DNA of 6,554 bases from Phycisphaerales bacterium (GCA_016763115.1 JAESUL010000313.1:1-6554); one strand, 5' to 3'; counted from the stretch's first letter, positions 1 through 4,801 are shown. Notes: generated by a model not told the origin, from the sequence alone. Program-made: numbers and translations.

Positions 1-554
1 ACTGACTCGATTTGTTCGTTCGGACGCAGCGATTCAATCGCCCGCCGCTCATCGCGCTCAAGGTCGGGAACATTGGGGCTCACCCGCGAGTAGCTCCGCA
101 CGATCGCAGGCACCAGGTCGTCCCACCCATTCTCAGCGCACCGCTGACAAAGGACACGGATCACCTCGGGTGATTTTTCGGTCGGCAGAAGCAACCTGGC
201 CATCCGCTTGGAATCAGCCCCGCCCTCTTCGGAGGTGTCCGACATCAGCAGATCAAGAACTTCGAGCCGCAACTCGGGCGAGGTCGCACTCGACCAGGCA
301 AGGTTCTTAAAAGCCTGGCGTGTCCGCTCACGAACACGCACCCCTGCCTCAACCTCTTCCCACGCTTTTTGCGCTGCACCGATCCGGTCGCGTTCGTGCA
401 ACTCGGGGTTGCGAAGATCAAGGAGCGGATTCCCCGTCCCCTGGTATTTCTTGCTCTGAAAACTCGAGCAACCCATCAGGGCAATGCCCAAGGCACCGAG
501 CAAGAGCAGGGAAAGAACCGAACGCGAGAAACCGGGGGTTGTGCATTTCGTCAT
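1..554 (-). CDS. Putative lipoprotein of unknown function, 5' part only
   Basis: An open frame on the minus strand starts with ATG at 554 and stays open for 184 codons until it leaves the window at position 1, so the C-terminus is missing. The N-terminus is a clear lipoprotein signal: basic n-region (K3, R11), hydrophobic stretch at about residues 13-27, then lipobox L26-M27-G28-C29 followed by Ser-Ser-Phe. C29 should be lipidated and become the mature N-terminus; Ser at +2 fits outer-membrane rather than inner-membrane retention, if Gram-negative rules apply here. Residues about 55-80 are charged and helical (ERDRIGAAQKAWEEVE), and about 92-176 look like short amphipathic helix pairs (for example PELRLEVLDLL and SPEVIRVLCQRC), reminiscent of HEAT-type repeats but too irregular to assign. 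I do not recognise the family. No strong Shine-Dalgarno precedes 554; the start is chosen because it gives a complete signal peptide. The gene is divergent from the Nfu gene. Confidence 0.8.
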   Translation of the reverse strand, partial: MTKCTTPGFSRSVLSLLLLGALGIALMGCSSFQSKKYQGTGNPLLDLRNPELHERDRIGAAQKAWEEVEAGVRVRERTRQAFKNLAWSSATSPELRLEVLDLLMSDTSEEGGADSKRMARLLLPTEKSPEVIRVLCQRCAENGWDDLVPAIVRSYSRVSPNVPDLERDERRAIESLRPNEQIES

Positions 555-652
555 AACACCCAGTGTAGATCCGATCACCCCCGCATACCGAGCGCAACCG
601 ATGAAAAAGAGACCAGAGCGACCGGAATATCTCCAAGAACCGTTCGATTTAC

Positions 653-681
653 TTGAAGCCCTCACGCCCCATTCGTAGACT
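653..681 (+). promoter_or_regulatory. Possible promoter of the Nfu-type gene
   Basis: TTGAAG (653-658) and TAGACT (676-681) match four of six bases each of the sigma-70 -35 and -10 boxes, with an exact 17-base spacer. Transcription would begin near 688, leaving only about 10 bases before the ATG at 699, which fits the lack of a recognisable ribosome binding site there. The rest of the 144-base divergent gap shows no other clear signal. This is a sequence match only. Confidence 0.33.
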
Positions 682-698
682 TCACCGAGACTATTTCT

Positions 699-980
699 AT
701 GAGCAAATCGACCGTGCAACTTGAGCAACACAACCCGATGCCACCCGAAGCCAGTTTGCACGAACGGGTCGCATTTGTGATTGACCGTATCCGCCCCGCT
801 GTTCAGGCCGACGGCGGCGACCTCGAACTGCTCGAAGTCACCAAATCGGGCATTGTCCGGATTAAAATGCACGGTGCGTGTGTCGGGTGCCCATCATCGG
901 ACATGACCCTCCGTATCGGCATCGAACGCAACCTCAAAGACCGAATCCCCGAAATCACGGGCGTAGAAGCGGTCGAATAG
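699..980 (+). CDS. NifU C-terminal domain (Nfu-type) iron-sulfur cluster scaffold/carrier
   Basis: This 93-residue protein is essentially one NifU-like C-terminal domain, preceded by a variable tail of about 18 residues. Family hallmarks are present: the helix leading into A37-DGGD-L42, the strand segment around residues 43-56, and GACVGCPSS (59-67) with the CxxC pair C61/C64, then TLRIGIERNL and a PEI-G-V ending. In this family the two cysteines of two subunits hold a [4Fe-4S] cluster that is passed to apo-enzymes in the cytoplasm; that role is inferred from homology. There is no N-terminal A-type (degenerate IscA-like) domain as in E. coli NfuA and no NifU N-terminal scaffold domain, so it is the short standalone form. 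Neighbouring genes are not suf or isc genes. ATG at 699 has no good Shine-Dalgarno; Met14 (738) is an alternative start that would keep the whole domain. Confidence 0.93.
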   Translation: MSKSTVQLEQHNPMPPEASLHERVAFVIDRIRPAVQADGGDLELLEVTKSGIVRIKMHGACVGCPSSDMTLRIGIERNLKDRIPEITGVEAVE

Positions 981-1054
981 CCCCCGCCCGCTCAACAAAC
1001 CGCCCAGATTCACACGCGCAAAGGTTGCTCTTACGGGTGGTTGTGAGATTTTCC

Positions 1055-1083
1055 TTGGCTATCACACCATCGCGCGGTATACT
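1055..1083 (+). promoter_or_regulatory. Promoter of csrA
   Basis: TTGGCT (1055-1060) and TATACT (1078-1083) are separated by exactly 17 bases. The -10 box matches five of six consensus positions and the -35 box four of six. This is the best sigma-70-type promoter in the window. The start of transcription is expected near 1090, giving a csrA leader of about 42 bases. It implies that csrA does not depend on read-through from the Nfu gene 152 bases upstream. Confidence 0.6.
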
Positions 1084-1090
1084 CCAAGCA

Positions 1091-1132
1091 GCTGACAGGA
1101 CCAATGATGGTCGCCGCAGCAGGGAGCCAAGG
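1091..1132 (+). promoter_or_regulatory. csrA leader: Shine-Dalgarno, GGA motifs and small hairpin
   Basis: AGGGAG (1121-1126) lies six bases before the csrA ATG and is a good ribosome binding site. The short leader has three GGA triplets, at 1098-1100, 1123-1125 (inside the Shine-Dalgarno) and 1131-1133 (the last A is the start-codon A). GGA is the core of the CsrA binding site. A perfect hairpin, GACCA (1099-1103), loop ATGA, TGGTC (1108-1112), partly covers the first GGA. CsrA represses its own translation in E. coli by binding such sites, so autoregulation is plausible here but unproven. Confidence 0.5.
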
Positions 1133-1363
1133 ATGCTGGTCATTACACGAAGAGAAGGCGAAGAAGTCGTCATCGGAGACCCGAAGAACCCCATCGGCGT
1201 TGTCCGAATCGCATCGGTCAAAGGCGAACGCGTCCGCGTCGCTTTCGACTTCCCCCGCGAGATCGAGATCCATCGGCGAGAAATCGCCGACCAGATCATC
1301 ATCGAACTCGAAATGGACGAAGACCCCGTCATCGGCAAGATCAACCCCGCCTCCGCCCACTAA
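1133..1363 (+). CDS. csrA: CsrA/RsmA-type carbon storage regulator
   Basis: The product has 76 residues and begins MLVITRREGEEVVIGD, the standard first strand of the CsrA fold. It continues with VRIASVKGERVRVAF and EIEIHRREIADQI, matching the core strands and the conserved V-H-R-x-E-I motif. R6/R7 and R48 correspond to the RNA-contacting arginines of the E. coli protein (R6, R7, R44). The protein should be a cytoplasmic dimer that binds GGA-containing mRNA leaders to control translation or stability. Oddities: four extra residues (about P17-P20) follow IGD, where E. coli CsrA runs straight into the second strand; AFDFP stands where the family usually has a G-I-x-A-P type segment; and there is an acidic, then Pro/Ala-rich, C-terminal tail. 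The start at 1133 is fixed by homology and by a Shine-Dalgarno six bases upstream. A longer in-frame extension upstream does not resemble CsrA. No fliW or flagellar gene lies nearby in the window. Confidence 0.95.
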   Translation: MLVITRREGEEVVIGDPKNPIGVVRIASVKGERVRVAFDFPREIEIHRREIADQIIIELEMDEDPVIGKINPASAH

Positions 1364-1432
1364 TCTTTCCCTCTTTGCTCTTTGGTGGGGTCGGTTTTCA
1401 GCCGGCCATCTTCAAAAGCATCAATCAACTAA

Positions 1433-1462
1433 AAAACGCCCAGGCAACCGCTTGGGCGTTTT
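1433..1462. terminator. Bidirectional intrinsic terminator between csrA and ndk
   Basis: AAAACGCCCA (1433-1442) and TGGGCGTTTT (1453-1462) are perfect complements, and the stem can grow inward with one G-T wobble plus G-C pairs around an AACC loop. On the plus strand it ends in TTTT; on the minus strand it ends in six Ts (complement of 1431-1436), so it should be stronger for ndk. It starts 69 bases after the csrA stop and lies 21 bases beyond the ndk stop, as expected for a shared terminator of convergent genes. Confidence 0.85.
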
Positions 1463-1483
1463 CAATATCAGAGTTTGCTCAAC

Positions 1484-1954
1484 TCACTCCGGCGTGCCCG
1501 AGCTCATGTCGTACACCCAGCCGCCGATCGCACGATCAATTATCTGGATATCGCCATCCTTGAAGAACAGCCCGATCTCCTTGGCCGCGGCCTCGGGTGA
1601 ATCCGAACCATGAATCAGATTGAACGAGTTCGATGAGCCGTAATCGCCACGGATCGTCCCGGCATCGGCGTTGGAACCAAAGGTCGCGCCCATCATCTTG
1701 CGGCAGATAGCAATCGCCCCCACACCCTGAATCGCCAGCACGCACACGGGCGAGGAGGTCATGAACCCGACGAGCCCGTCGTAGAACGGCTTGCCCTTGT
1801 GGTCGCCGTAATGCGTCCCGGCCAAGGCCTGCGAGATGGTCATCATCTTCATGCCCACGATGGCGAGACCCTTGTCCTCGAACCGTGAGATAATCTGCCC
1901 CATCAATCCGCGTTGAACCGCGTCTGGCTTGAGGATAATCAGTGTTGTTTCCAT
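1484..1954 (-). CDS. ndk: Nucleoside diphosphate kinase
   Basis: The 156-residue product is a full-length nucleoside diphosphate kinase. It swaps the gamma phosphate between nucleoside tri- and diphosphates through a phosphohistidine, balancing NTP and dNTP pools in the cytoplasm. Hallmarks in order: TLIILKPDAVQRGL (4-17) with the nucleotide-contacting K9, RFEDKGL (24-30), HYGDHKGKPFYDGLV (48-62), the Arg/Thr phosphate site around R85 and T91, GTIRGDYG (99-106), and the active-site loop N112-LIHGSDS-119 with catalytic H115. The stretch G89-A90-T91-F92-G93 differs from the usual G-A/T-T-N-P, and the C-terminus after W146 is slightly extended compared with E. coli (143 residues). GGAG (complement of 1962-1965) sits seven bases before the ATG and supports the start. 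The gene converges on csrA and appears monocistronic. Confidence 0.97.
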   Translation of the reverse strand: METTLIILKPDAVQRGLMGQIISRFEDKGLAIVGMKMMTISQALAGTHYGDHKGKPFYDGLVGFMTSSPVCVLAIQGVGAIAICRKMMGATFGSNADAGTIRGDYGSSNSFNLIHGSDSPEAAAKEIGLFFKDGDIQIIDRAIGGWVYDMSSGTPE

Positions 1955-2016
1955 CGTAAATCTCCGGCTGTAGGCTGTGTATTGGACCCCGCCAGAGCAT
2001 TCCAGCGAGGGCCGAA

Positions 2017-2022
2017 AGTATA
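2017..2022 (-). promoter_or_regulatory. Possible -10 box of the ndk promoter
   Basis: On the minus strand this reads TATACT, five of six matches to the -10 consensus, and would place the ndk transcription start near 2010, giving a leader of about 55 bases. No -35 box is visible at the proper spacing: that place is occupied by the purine-rich arm of the REP-like palindrome. An activator, or a promoter relying mainly on the -10 box, would be needed. Confidence 0.35.
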
Positions 2023-2029
2023 GGCACCC

Positions 2030-2087
2030 CCCTCATCCCTCTTCTCTTCCTGCCTCTCCCGCTTGCGGGAGAGGGCCGGGGTGAGGG
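2030..2087. repeat. REP-like interspersed palindrome upstream of ndk
   Basis: A perfect inner palindrome, CCTCTCCCGC (2053-2062) with GCGGGAGAGG (2065-2074), is followed by GGGGTGAGGG (2078-2087), which can pair with CCCTCATCCC (2030-2039) with one G-U wobble. The result is a two-storey stem. From memory, the combination of a CTCTCCC-GGGAGAG palindrome next to a GGGGTGAGGG arm is a widespread intergenic REP-type repeat in many bacterial genomes, and its spurious translation (LTPALSRKRER-like) is a familiar annotation artefact. One such open frame crosses it here (2142 to 1939, minus), which I reject as a gene. No transposase is present in the window. Confidence 0.7.
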
Positions 2088-2125
2088 CCTTGCGTCTCAT
2101 ATCTTCTTTCTGGCTCATTTGTCTC

Positions 2126-2157
2126 AAAAAACAAACAGGCACCCCAAAAGAGGTGCC
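2126..2157 (-). terminator. Intrinsic terminator of the PEP-CTERM-like gene
   Basis: Read on the minus strand, GGCACCTC (2157-2150), loop TTTT and GGGGTGCC (2145-2138) form an eight-pair stem with one U-G wobble. It is followed by a T-rich tract ending in six Ts (complement of 2126-2131). It begins about 47 bases past the stop codon at 2204. A smaller perfect hairpin (AGTAGT/ACTACT, 2176-2192) lies between the stop and this terminator. Confidence 0.8.
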
Positions 2158-2203
2158 CGTGAGTGGATCAGTTTGAGTAGTGTAAAACTACTTTGCCTCG
2201 TGC

Positions 2204-2926
2204 TTATGCACGACGACGACGGGTTGCGACGAGACCGCCGAGCCCGAGAAGTGCTGCGGTACCCGGAGTTGGGATGCCGGAGAACACGACATTGTCGATG
2301 TAGATTGCTTCTGAACCCGAGTTGGATTCAAGCTCGACATGCAGTGTTGCGTTGGTGTATGCGGAGAGATCAAGGCTCAACGCCAACCATGAATCTTCGA
2401 TCAGCAGATCATCAATATCGGATCCGATGGTATTGAGAATATCAATGGTTCCTGCATCGCCGGTGATCCAGACACGGATCGAGTCATCCGATTCCCAACC
2501 GGTTTCCGTGATGTAGAAATCCATGGTCACGCCCCATGTGCCAGCAAAGTTCACGGTATCAAAGTTGATGCCCATGGTACCGTCAGCATCACTCATCTGG
2601 TAGCCTTGGATACCATCGGTGAATGCGCCAACCGTACCGGTGAAGTTGGTAAAACCAACAAAGTCGCCATCGGTCAATCCATTGCTGCCGCGTGTGTTGC
2701 GGTAGTACGCATCGACACCCATTTCGCCGCCGCTGGCAGTGAAATCAACTGCCGACTCGCCGGCGTTGTTGAACAGGTCATGGTCCACGGACGAATCGCC
2801 GGTGTCCTGGTACTGATTGCCAACGAAACCGTTCTCGAAACTGGTCGAGGCAATTACGCTCGCAACGCCAGCATTCGCTGCTGCAGCCAAACCGGCGACA
2901 GCAAACAGTGCAACTGTAATCTTCAT
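2204..2926 (-). CDS. Secreted protein with PEP-CTERM-like sorting signal
   Basis: The 240-residue product begins with a clear Sec signal peptide: K2, a hydrophobic core of Val/Ala/Leu, and a probable cleavage site A17-N18-A19|G20. The mature part is acidic and rich in Gly, Asp, Asn, Ser and Thr, with alternating hydrophobic strands, and ends its domain with EAIYIDNVVFSG (206-217), typical of beta-sandwich (jelly-roll) extracellular domains. The tail is a tripartite sorting signal: P219-T220-P221-G222, a hydrophobic segment about 223-234 (AALLGLGGLV), then R236-R239. In PEP-CTERM/exosortase systems such tails are recognised in the membrane and the protein is processed and moved to the cell surface or matrix; here PTPG replaces the usual P-E-P. 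No exosortase gene is in the window. The mature domain's function is unknown; no catalytic motif or cysteine pair is visible. GGAGAG (complement of 2931-2936) lies four bases before the ATG. The gene has its own terminator and seems monocistronic. Confidence 0.85.
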   Translation of the reverse strand: MKITVALFAVAGLAAAANAGVASVIASTSFENGFVGNQYQDTGDSSVDHDLFNNAGESAVDFTASGGEMGVDAYYRNTRGSNGLTDGDFVGFTNFTGTVGAFTDGIQGYQMSDADGTMGINFDTVNFAGTWGVTMDFYITETGWESDDSIRVWITGDAGTIDILNTIGSDIDDLLIEDSWLALSLDLSAYTNATLHVELESNSGSEAIYIDNVVFSGIPTPGTAALLGLGGLVATRRRRA

Positions 2927-2940
2927 TTTTCTCTCCGTTC

Positions 2941-2956
2941 ATGTTCTTTGGAACAT
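2941..2956 (-). promoter_or_regulatory. Inverted repeat in the leader of the PEP-CTERM-like gene
   Basis: ATGTTC (2941-2946) and GAACAT (2951-2956) are perfect inverted repeats around a four-base centre. The element sits just upstream of the Shine-Dalgarno of the gene starting at 2926. It could be a dimeric repressor site or, in RNA, a small hairpin near the ribosome binding site. No promoter could be placed with confidence around it. Confidence 0.35.
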
Positions 2957-2984
2957 CCCAGCCCACGCGGACCGGGTCTCTTCT

Positions 2985-3107
2985 TTCGCCTGGGCGGTCG
3001 ATGTGACATTCACACCAAAGACAGAACCCACCCCAAAATACTCTTTCAAGCGAAAACGCCGGAGCGTCCGCCGATTCAATCGTACCAGAAATCAGCACCC
3101 AGGCGAA
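2985..3107. repeat. Widely spaced 10-base inverted repeat
   Basis: TTCGCCTGGG (2985-2994) recurs as its exact reverse complement CCCAGGCGAA (3098-3107), 103 bases apart, within the non-coding region upstream of the PEP-CTERM-like gene. Two oppositely oriented protein binding sites or the base of a long RNA stem are both possible. A chance match cannot be ruled out. Confidence 0.3.
3002..3014. promoter_or_regulatory. TGTGA-CAT-TCACA palindrome, possible operator
   Basis: TGTGA (3002-3006) and TCACA (3010-3014) are perfect inverted half-sites with a three-base centre, about 75-88 bases upstream of the start at 2926. The half-sites resemble those of CRP/FNR-family regulators, but the usual spacer is six bases, so it is not a standard CRP site. 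It lies inside the larger 2985-3107 inverted repeat. Confidence 0.3.
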
Positions 3108-3150
3108 CAAAAGAACCCGAAATTACAGTGAAGATTCCGTGCAGACGGGC

Positions 3151-3181
3151 AAAAAAGCCGCCCCCGCTTACACGGATGGGC
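3151..3181 (-). terminator. Probable intrinsic terminator of the FG-GAP gene
   Basis: On the minus strand GCCC (3181-3178), a two-base bulge AT, CCG, loop TGTAAG, then CGG and GGGC (3163-3160) make a seven-pair GC stem. It is followed by GGC and six Ts (complement of 3151-3156). It begins 30 bases beyond the stop of the gene ending at 3211. The bulge makes it less certain than the other two terminators. Confidence 0.55.
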
Positions 3182-3210
3182 ACCAATCGTGTCACAATAG
3201 GCGGTTTAGA

Positions 3211-4662
3211 TTACGGGCAACCCGCATTGAACGATGCGAGGTACGCAAAGACATCCTGGAGGTTGAGCACCTCGAAGGGTTCGGCGAGGTCCGCAGCGGG
3301 GTCTTGGGCGTTGAATAAACCCAGATACGCGAACACATCTTGAAGATTCAGCACGCCAAATGGCTCGGCAAGGTCCGCCAGGCAAGGCACATCGCAGTCG
3401 CTCGAGAGTTGGATCACCGTTGCCGACCCGCCATCAATCCCTGCTTCGGTGTCAATCCGGGCCCCTACCACCATCTGATCGCCGTTGATCGCGACCGAAC
3501 TCCCGTAAAGATCGCCCATCTCTGGGTTGCTCGCGGCGAGTTGAATCTGCTCGGTCCACACGCCGAACTCATCGACGGCAAAGACATACGCCGATCCGGT
3601 GTCTGACACAAGCGAGTTTGATCTCAGCGCCCCGACAACAACACGCCCGCCGCTGATGGCGACGGTGTTTCCGAACTGCTGCCCGCTGTGGGCATCGACG
3701 GGAATGAACTCGTGAACCTGCCCCCAGTTGTCCACGCCGCCCTCGTCGCGTTCGAACAGGTATGCTGCACCGGCGAATACGCCGCCGAGATCACGATTGA
3801 TTGCACCGATCACGATCCGGTCTTGGTCGATGGCGACCTCGAATCCGAACTGGTCGTTGATCTGGTTGTTGGTGCCTGCGGTGTCGGCAACGATTTTGGT
3901 GCGCAGCCCCCAGGCATCTTGGCCGCCGAGGTTTCGCTCAAAGATGTACGCGGCCCCGCCGAACGCACCGACCTGATTATCACCCACGGCACCCACGATC
4001 AGAGTATCGCCATCAATCGCAACACCTGATCCGAACTGTGCATCCGCGATCGGATCGGGTGCGAGCAGTTGCAATACAAAGTCCCAATCGCCCGTGCCGG
4101 AGTCTTTGCAGTACAGGTACACACTCCCCTGGTCCAGCACGGCATCGTTGTCGAGCAATGCACTGACCACGGCCATATCACCTGAAACATCGACATCAAA
4201 GCCGAGTAGGTCATTGGGTCCGCCATTGGGTGCGATCAGTTTGGTCCGTTGCCCCCAGTTGTCTAATCCGCCAAAGTCACGCTCGAAGATGTACGCCGCC
4301 CCTGCGAGTGAATCAACACCATCATCACCCCAGGCGCCCGCGACAATCGTGTCGCCATCAACCGCGACGGAGTACCCAACAAAGTCGCTTGGATCGAGAT
4401 CAAGCGATTCGAGGATCGCGACCTCTGACCATCCGTCCCCGGTGTCAGTAAAGACATACACGGCCCCACCGTTGAAAATGGTCGAACTGTTGTCCGATGC
4501 TCCCACCACGACGGTTTGCCCGTCGGTATCGACATGGATGCCGAAGAGGGCCAAGTTGTTCTGGTCGGACGCCACGAGCAGTTGCTCATTTTCGATGCAC
4601 AGGTCCTGCCCGAGCGTAAGGCCCGCACATAATGCGATTGGTAGGATAGAGAACAACTTCAT
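3211..4662 (-). CDS. Secreted seven-repeat FG-GAP (beta-propeller) protein with dockerin-like tail
   Basis: With the start at 4662 the product has 483 residues. It opens with a Sec signal peptide (MKLFSILPIALCAGLTLG|Q, cleavage near G18). From about residue 31 to 420 there are seven repeats of some 50-60 residues, each with the pattern F/Y-G-x-x-V-A-[IV]-x-G-D-x-[IV]-V-G-A followed by G-x-A-Y-[IV]-F, as in FG-GAP/integrin-alpha-like blades; seven repeats fit one closed propeller. Blades 2, 4 and 5 carry an extra E-R-x-x-G-G-x-D-x-W-G motif. The C-terminus has C423, C427, two 28/27-residue dockerin-like repeats (429-483) and a final G-C-P. It is probably an exported surface protein; ligand unknown. 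An in-frame ATG at 4782 would add 40 residues before the signal peptide and is rejected; GAGAGG (complement of 4671-4676) is eight bases before 4662 but only two before the alternative ATG at 4668. Confidence 0.85.
   Translation of the reverse strand: MKLFSILPIALCAGLTLGQDLCIENEQLLVASDQNNLALFGIHVDTDGQTVVVGASDNSSTIFNGGAVYVFTDTGDGWSEVAILESLDLDPSDFVGYSVAVDGDTIVAGAWGDDGVDSLAGAAYIFERDFGGLDNWGQRTKLIAPNGGPNDLLGFDVDVSGDMAVVSALLDNDAVLDQGSVYLYCKDSGTGDWDFVLQLLAPDPIADAQFGSGVAIDGDTLIVGAVGDNQVGAFGGAAYIFERNLGGQDAWGLRTKIVADTAGTNNQINDQFGFEVAIDQDRIVIGAINRDLGGVFAGAAYLFERDEGGVDNWGQVHEFIPVDAHSGQQFGNTVAISGGRVVVGALRSNSLVSDTGSAYVFAVDEFGVWTEQIQLAASNPEMGDLYGSSVAINGDQMVVGARIDTEAGIDGGSATVIQLSSDCDVPCLADLAEPFGVLNLQDVFAYLGLFNAQDPAADLAEPFEVLNLQDVFAYLASFNAGCP
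3214..3378 (-). repeat. Tandem dockerin-like repeat in the FG-GAP protein tail
   Basis: Two near-identical units encode A-D-L-A-E-P-F-[G/E]-V-L-N-L-Q-D-V-F-A-Y-L at 3378-3295 and 3294-3214, with a period of 84 bases (28 residues). The pattern recalls the D-x-N-x-D-G-x-x-N-x-x-D calcium loop of dockerin repeats, but the residues at loop positions 3 and 5 are replaced by Ala and Pro, and one residue is inserted. The first and last Asp of the loop remain. Calcium binding is therefore doubtful. I recall similar paired repeats with a terminal GC at the C-terminus of many planctomycete exported proteins. Confidence 0.7.
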
Positions 4663-4698
4663 GCACATTTCCTCTCTCATGCGTCCTTGCTTATTGTG

Positions 4699-4719
4699 GA
4701 CGATAAACCATCCATCGTC
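4699..4719. promoter_or_regulatory. Inverted repeat upstream of the FG-GAP gene
   Basis: GACGAT (4699-4704) and ATCGTC (4714-4719) are perfect inverted half-sites around nine bases, 37 bases upstream of the start at 4662. It may be an operator or a leader hairpin. I could not place a convincing minus-strand promoter in this 199-base divergent gap. Confidence 0.25.
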
Positions 4720-4792
4720 GACCAATCCGTGAAATAGCCAAGAAAACCTCATCTTTCTCCCTCGCCTCAGGTCCGAGTACACTCCTATTCTG

Positions 4793-4801
4793 TGCTATGC
4801 T
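4793..4801 (+). promoter_or_regulatory. Possible extended -10 promoter of the topoisomerase VI B gene
   Basis: TGCTATGCT has the extended TGn element joined to TATGCT (four of six to the -10 consensus). There is no good -35 box 17 bases upstream, which is compatible with an extended -10 promoter. Transcription would start near 4808, giving a leader of about 54 bases. Confidence 0.35.

Noticed and set aside
208..678. Several overlapping short open frames on both strands between 208 and 678
   Set aside because: They are shadows of the lipoprotein gene or cover the divergent promoter region, with no ribosome binding sites or known motifs.
998..1052. Possible terminator after the Nfu gene (AACCGCCC with GGGTGGTT)
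   Set aside because: The stem needs a wobble pair, the loop is 29 bases and only four Ts follow, so I do not count it as a terminator.
878..1132. Extension of csrA upstream in the same frame to 878
   Set aside because: It overlaps the Nfu gene, crosses the csrA promoter, and does not resemble CsrA, whose conserved first residues are those at 1133.
1939..2142. Small minus-strand open frame across the REP-like palindrome
   Set aside because: The translation includes the LTPALSRKRER-type string produced by this class of repeat; it also overlaps the ndk promoter, leader and start.
2022..2145. Nine-base direct repeat AGGCACCCC at 2022-2030 and 2137-2145, as a possible target-site duplication
   Set aside because: Each copy is explained by other signals (promoter edge and terminator stem), and the second copy does not border the REP-like element.
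4627..4662. Lipobox in the FG-GAP signal peptide (around C12)
   Set aside because: The residue before the cysteine is Leu, which does not fit the lipobox; a Sec cleavage near G18 is a better reading.
4663..4782. N-terminal extension of the FG-GAP protein from ATG 4782
   Set aside because: It would bury a proper signal peptide 40 residues inside the protein, and the Shine-Dalgarno is correctly placed for the start at 4662.
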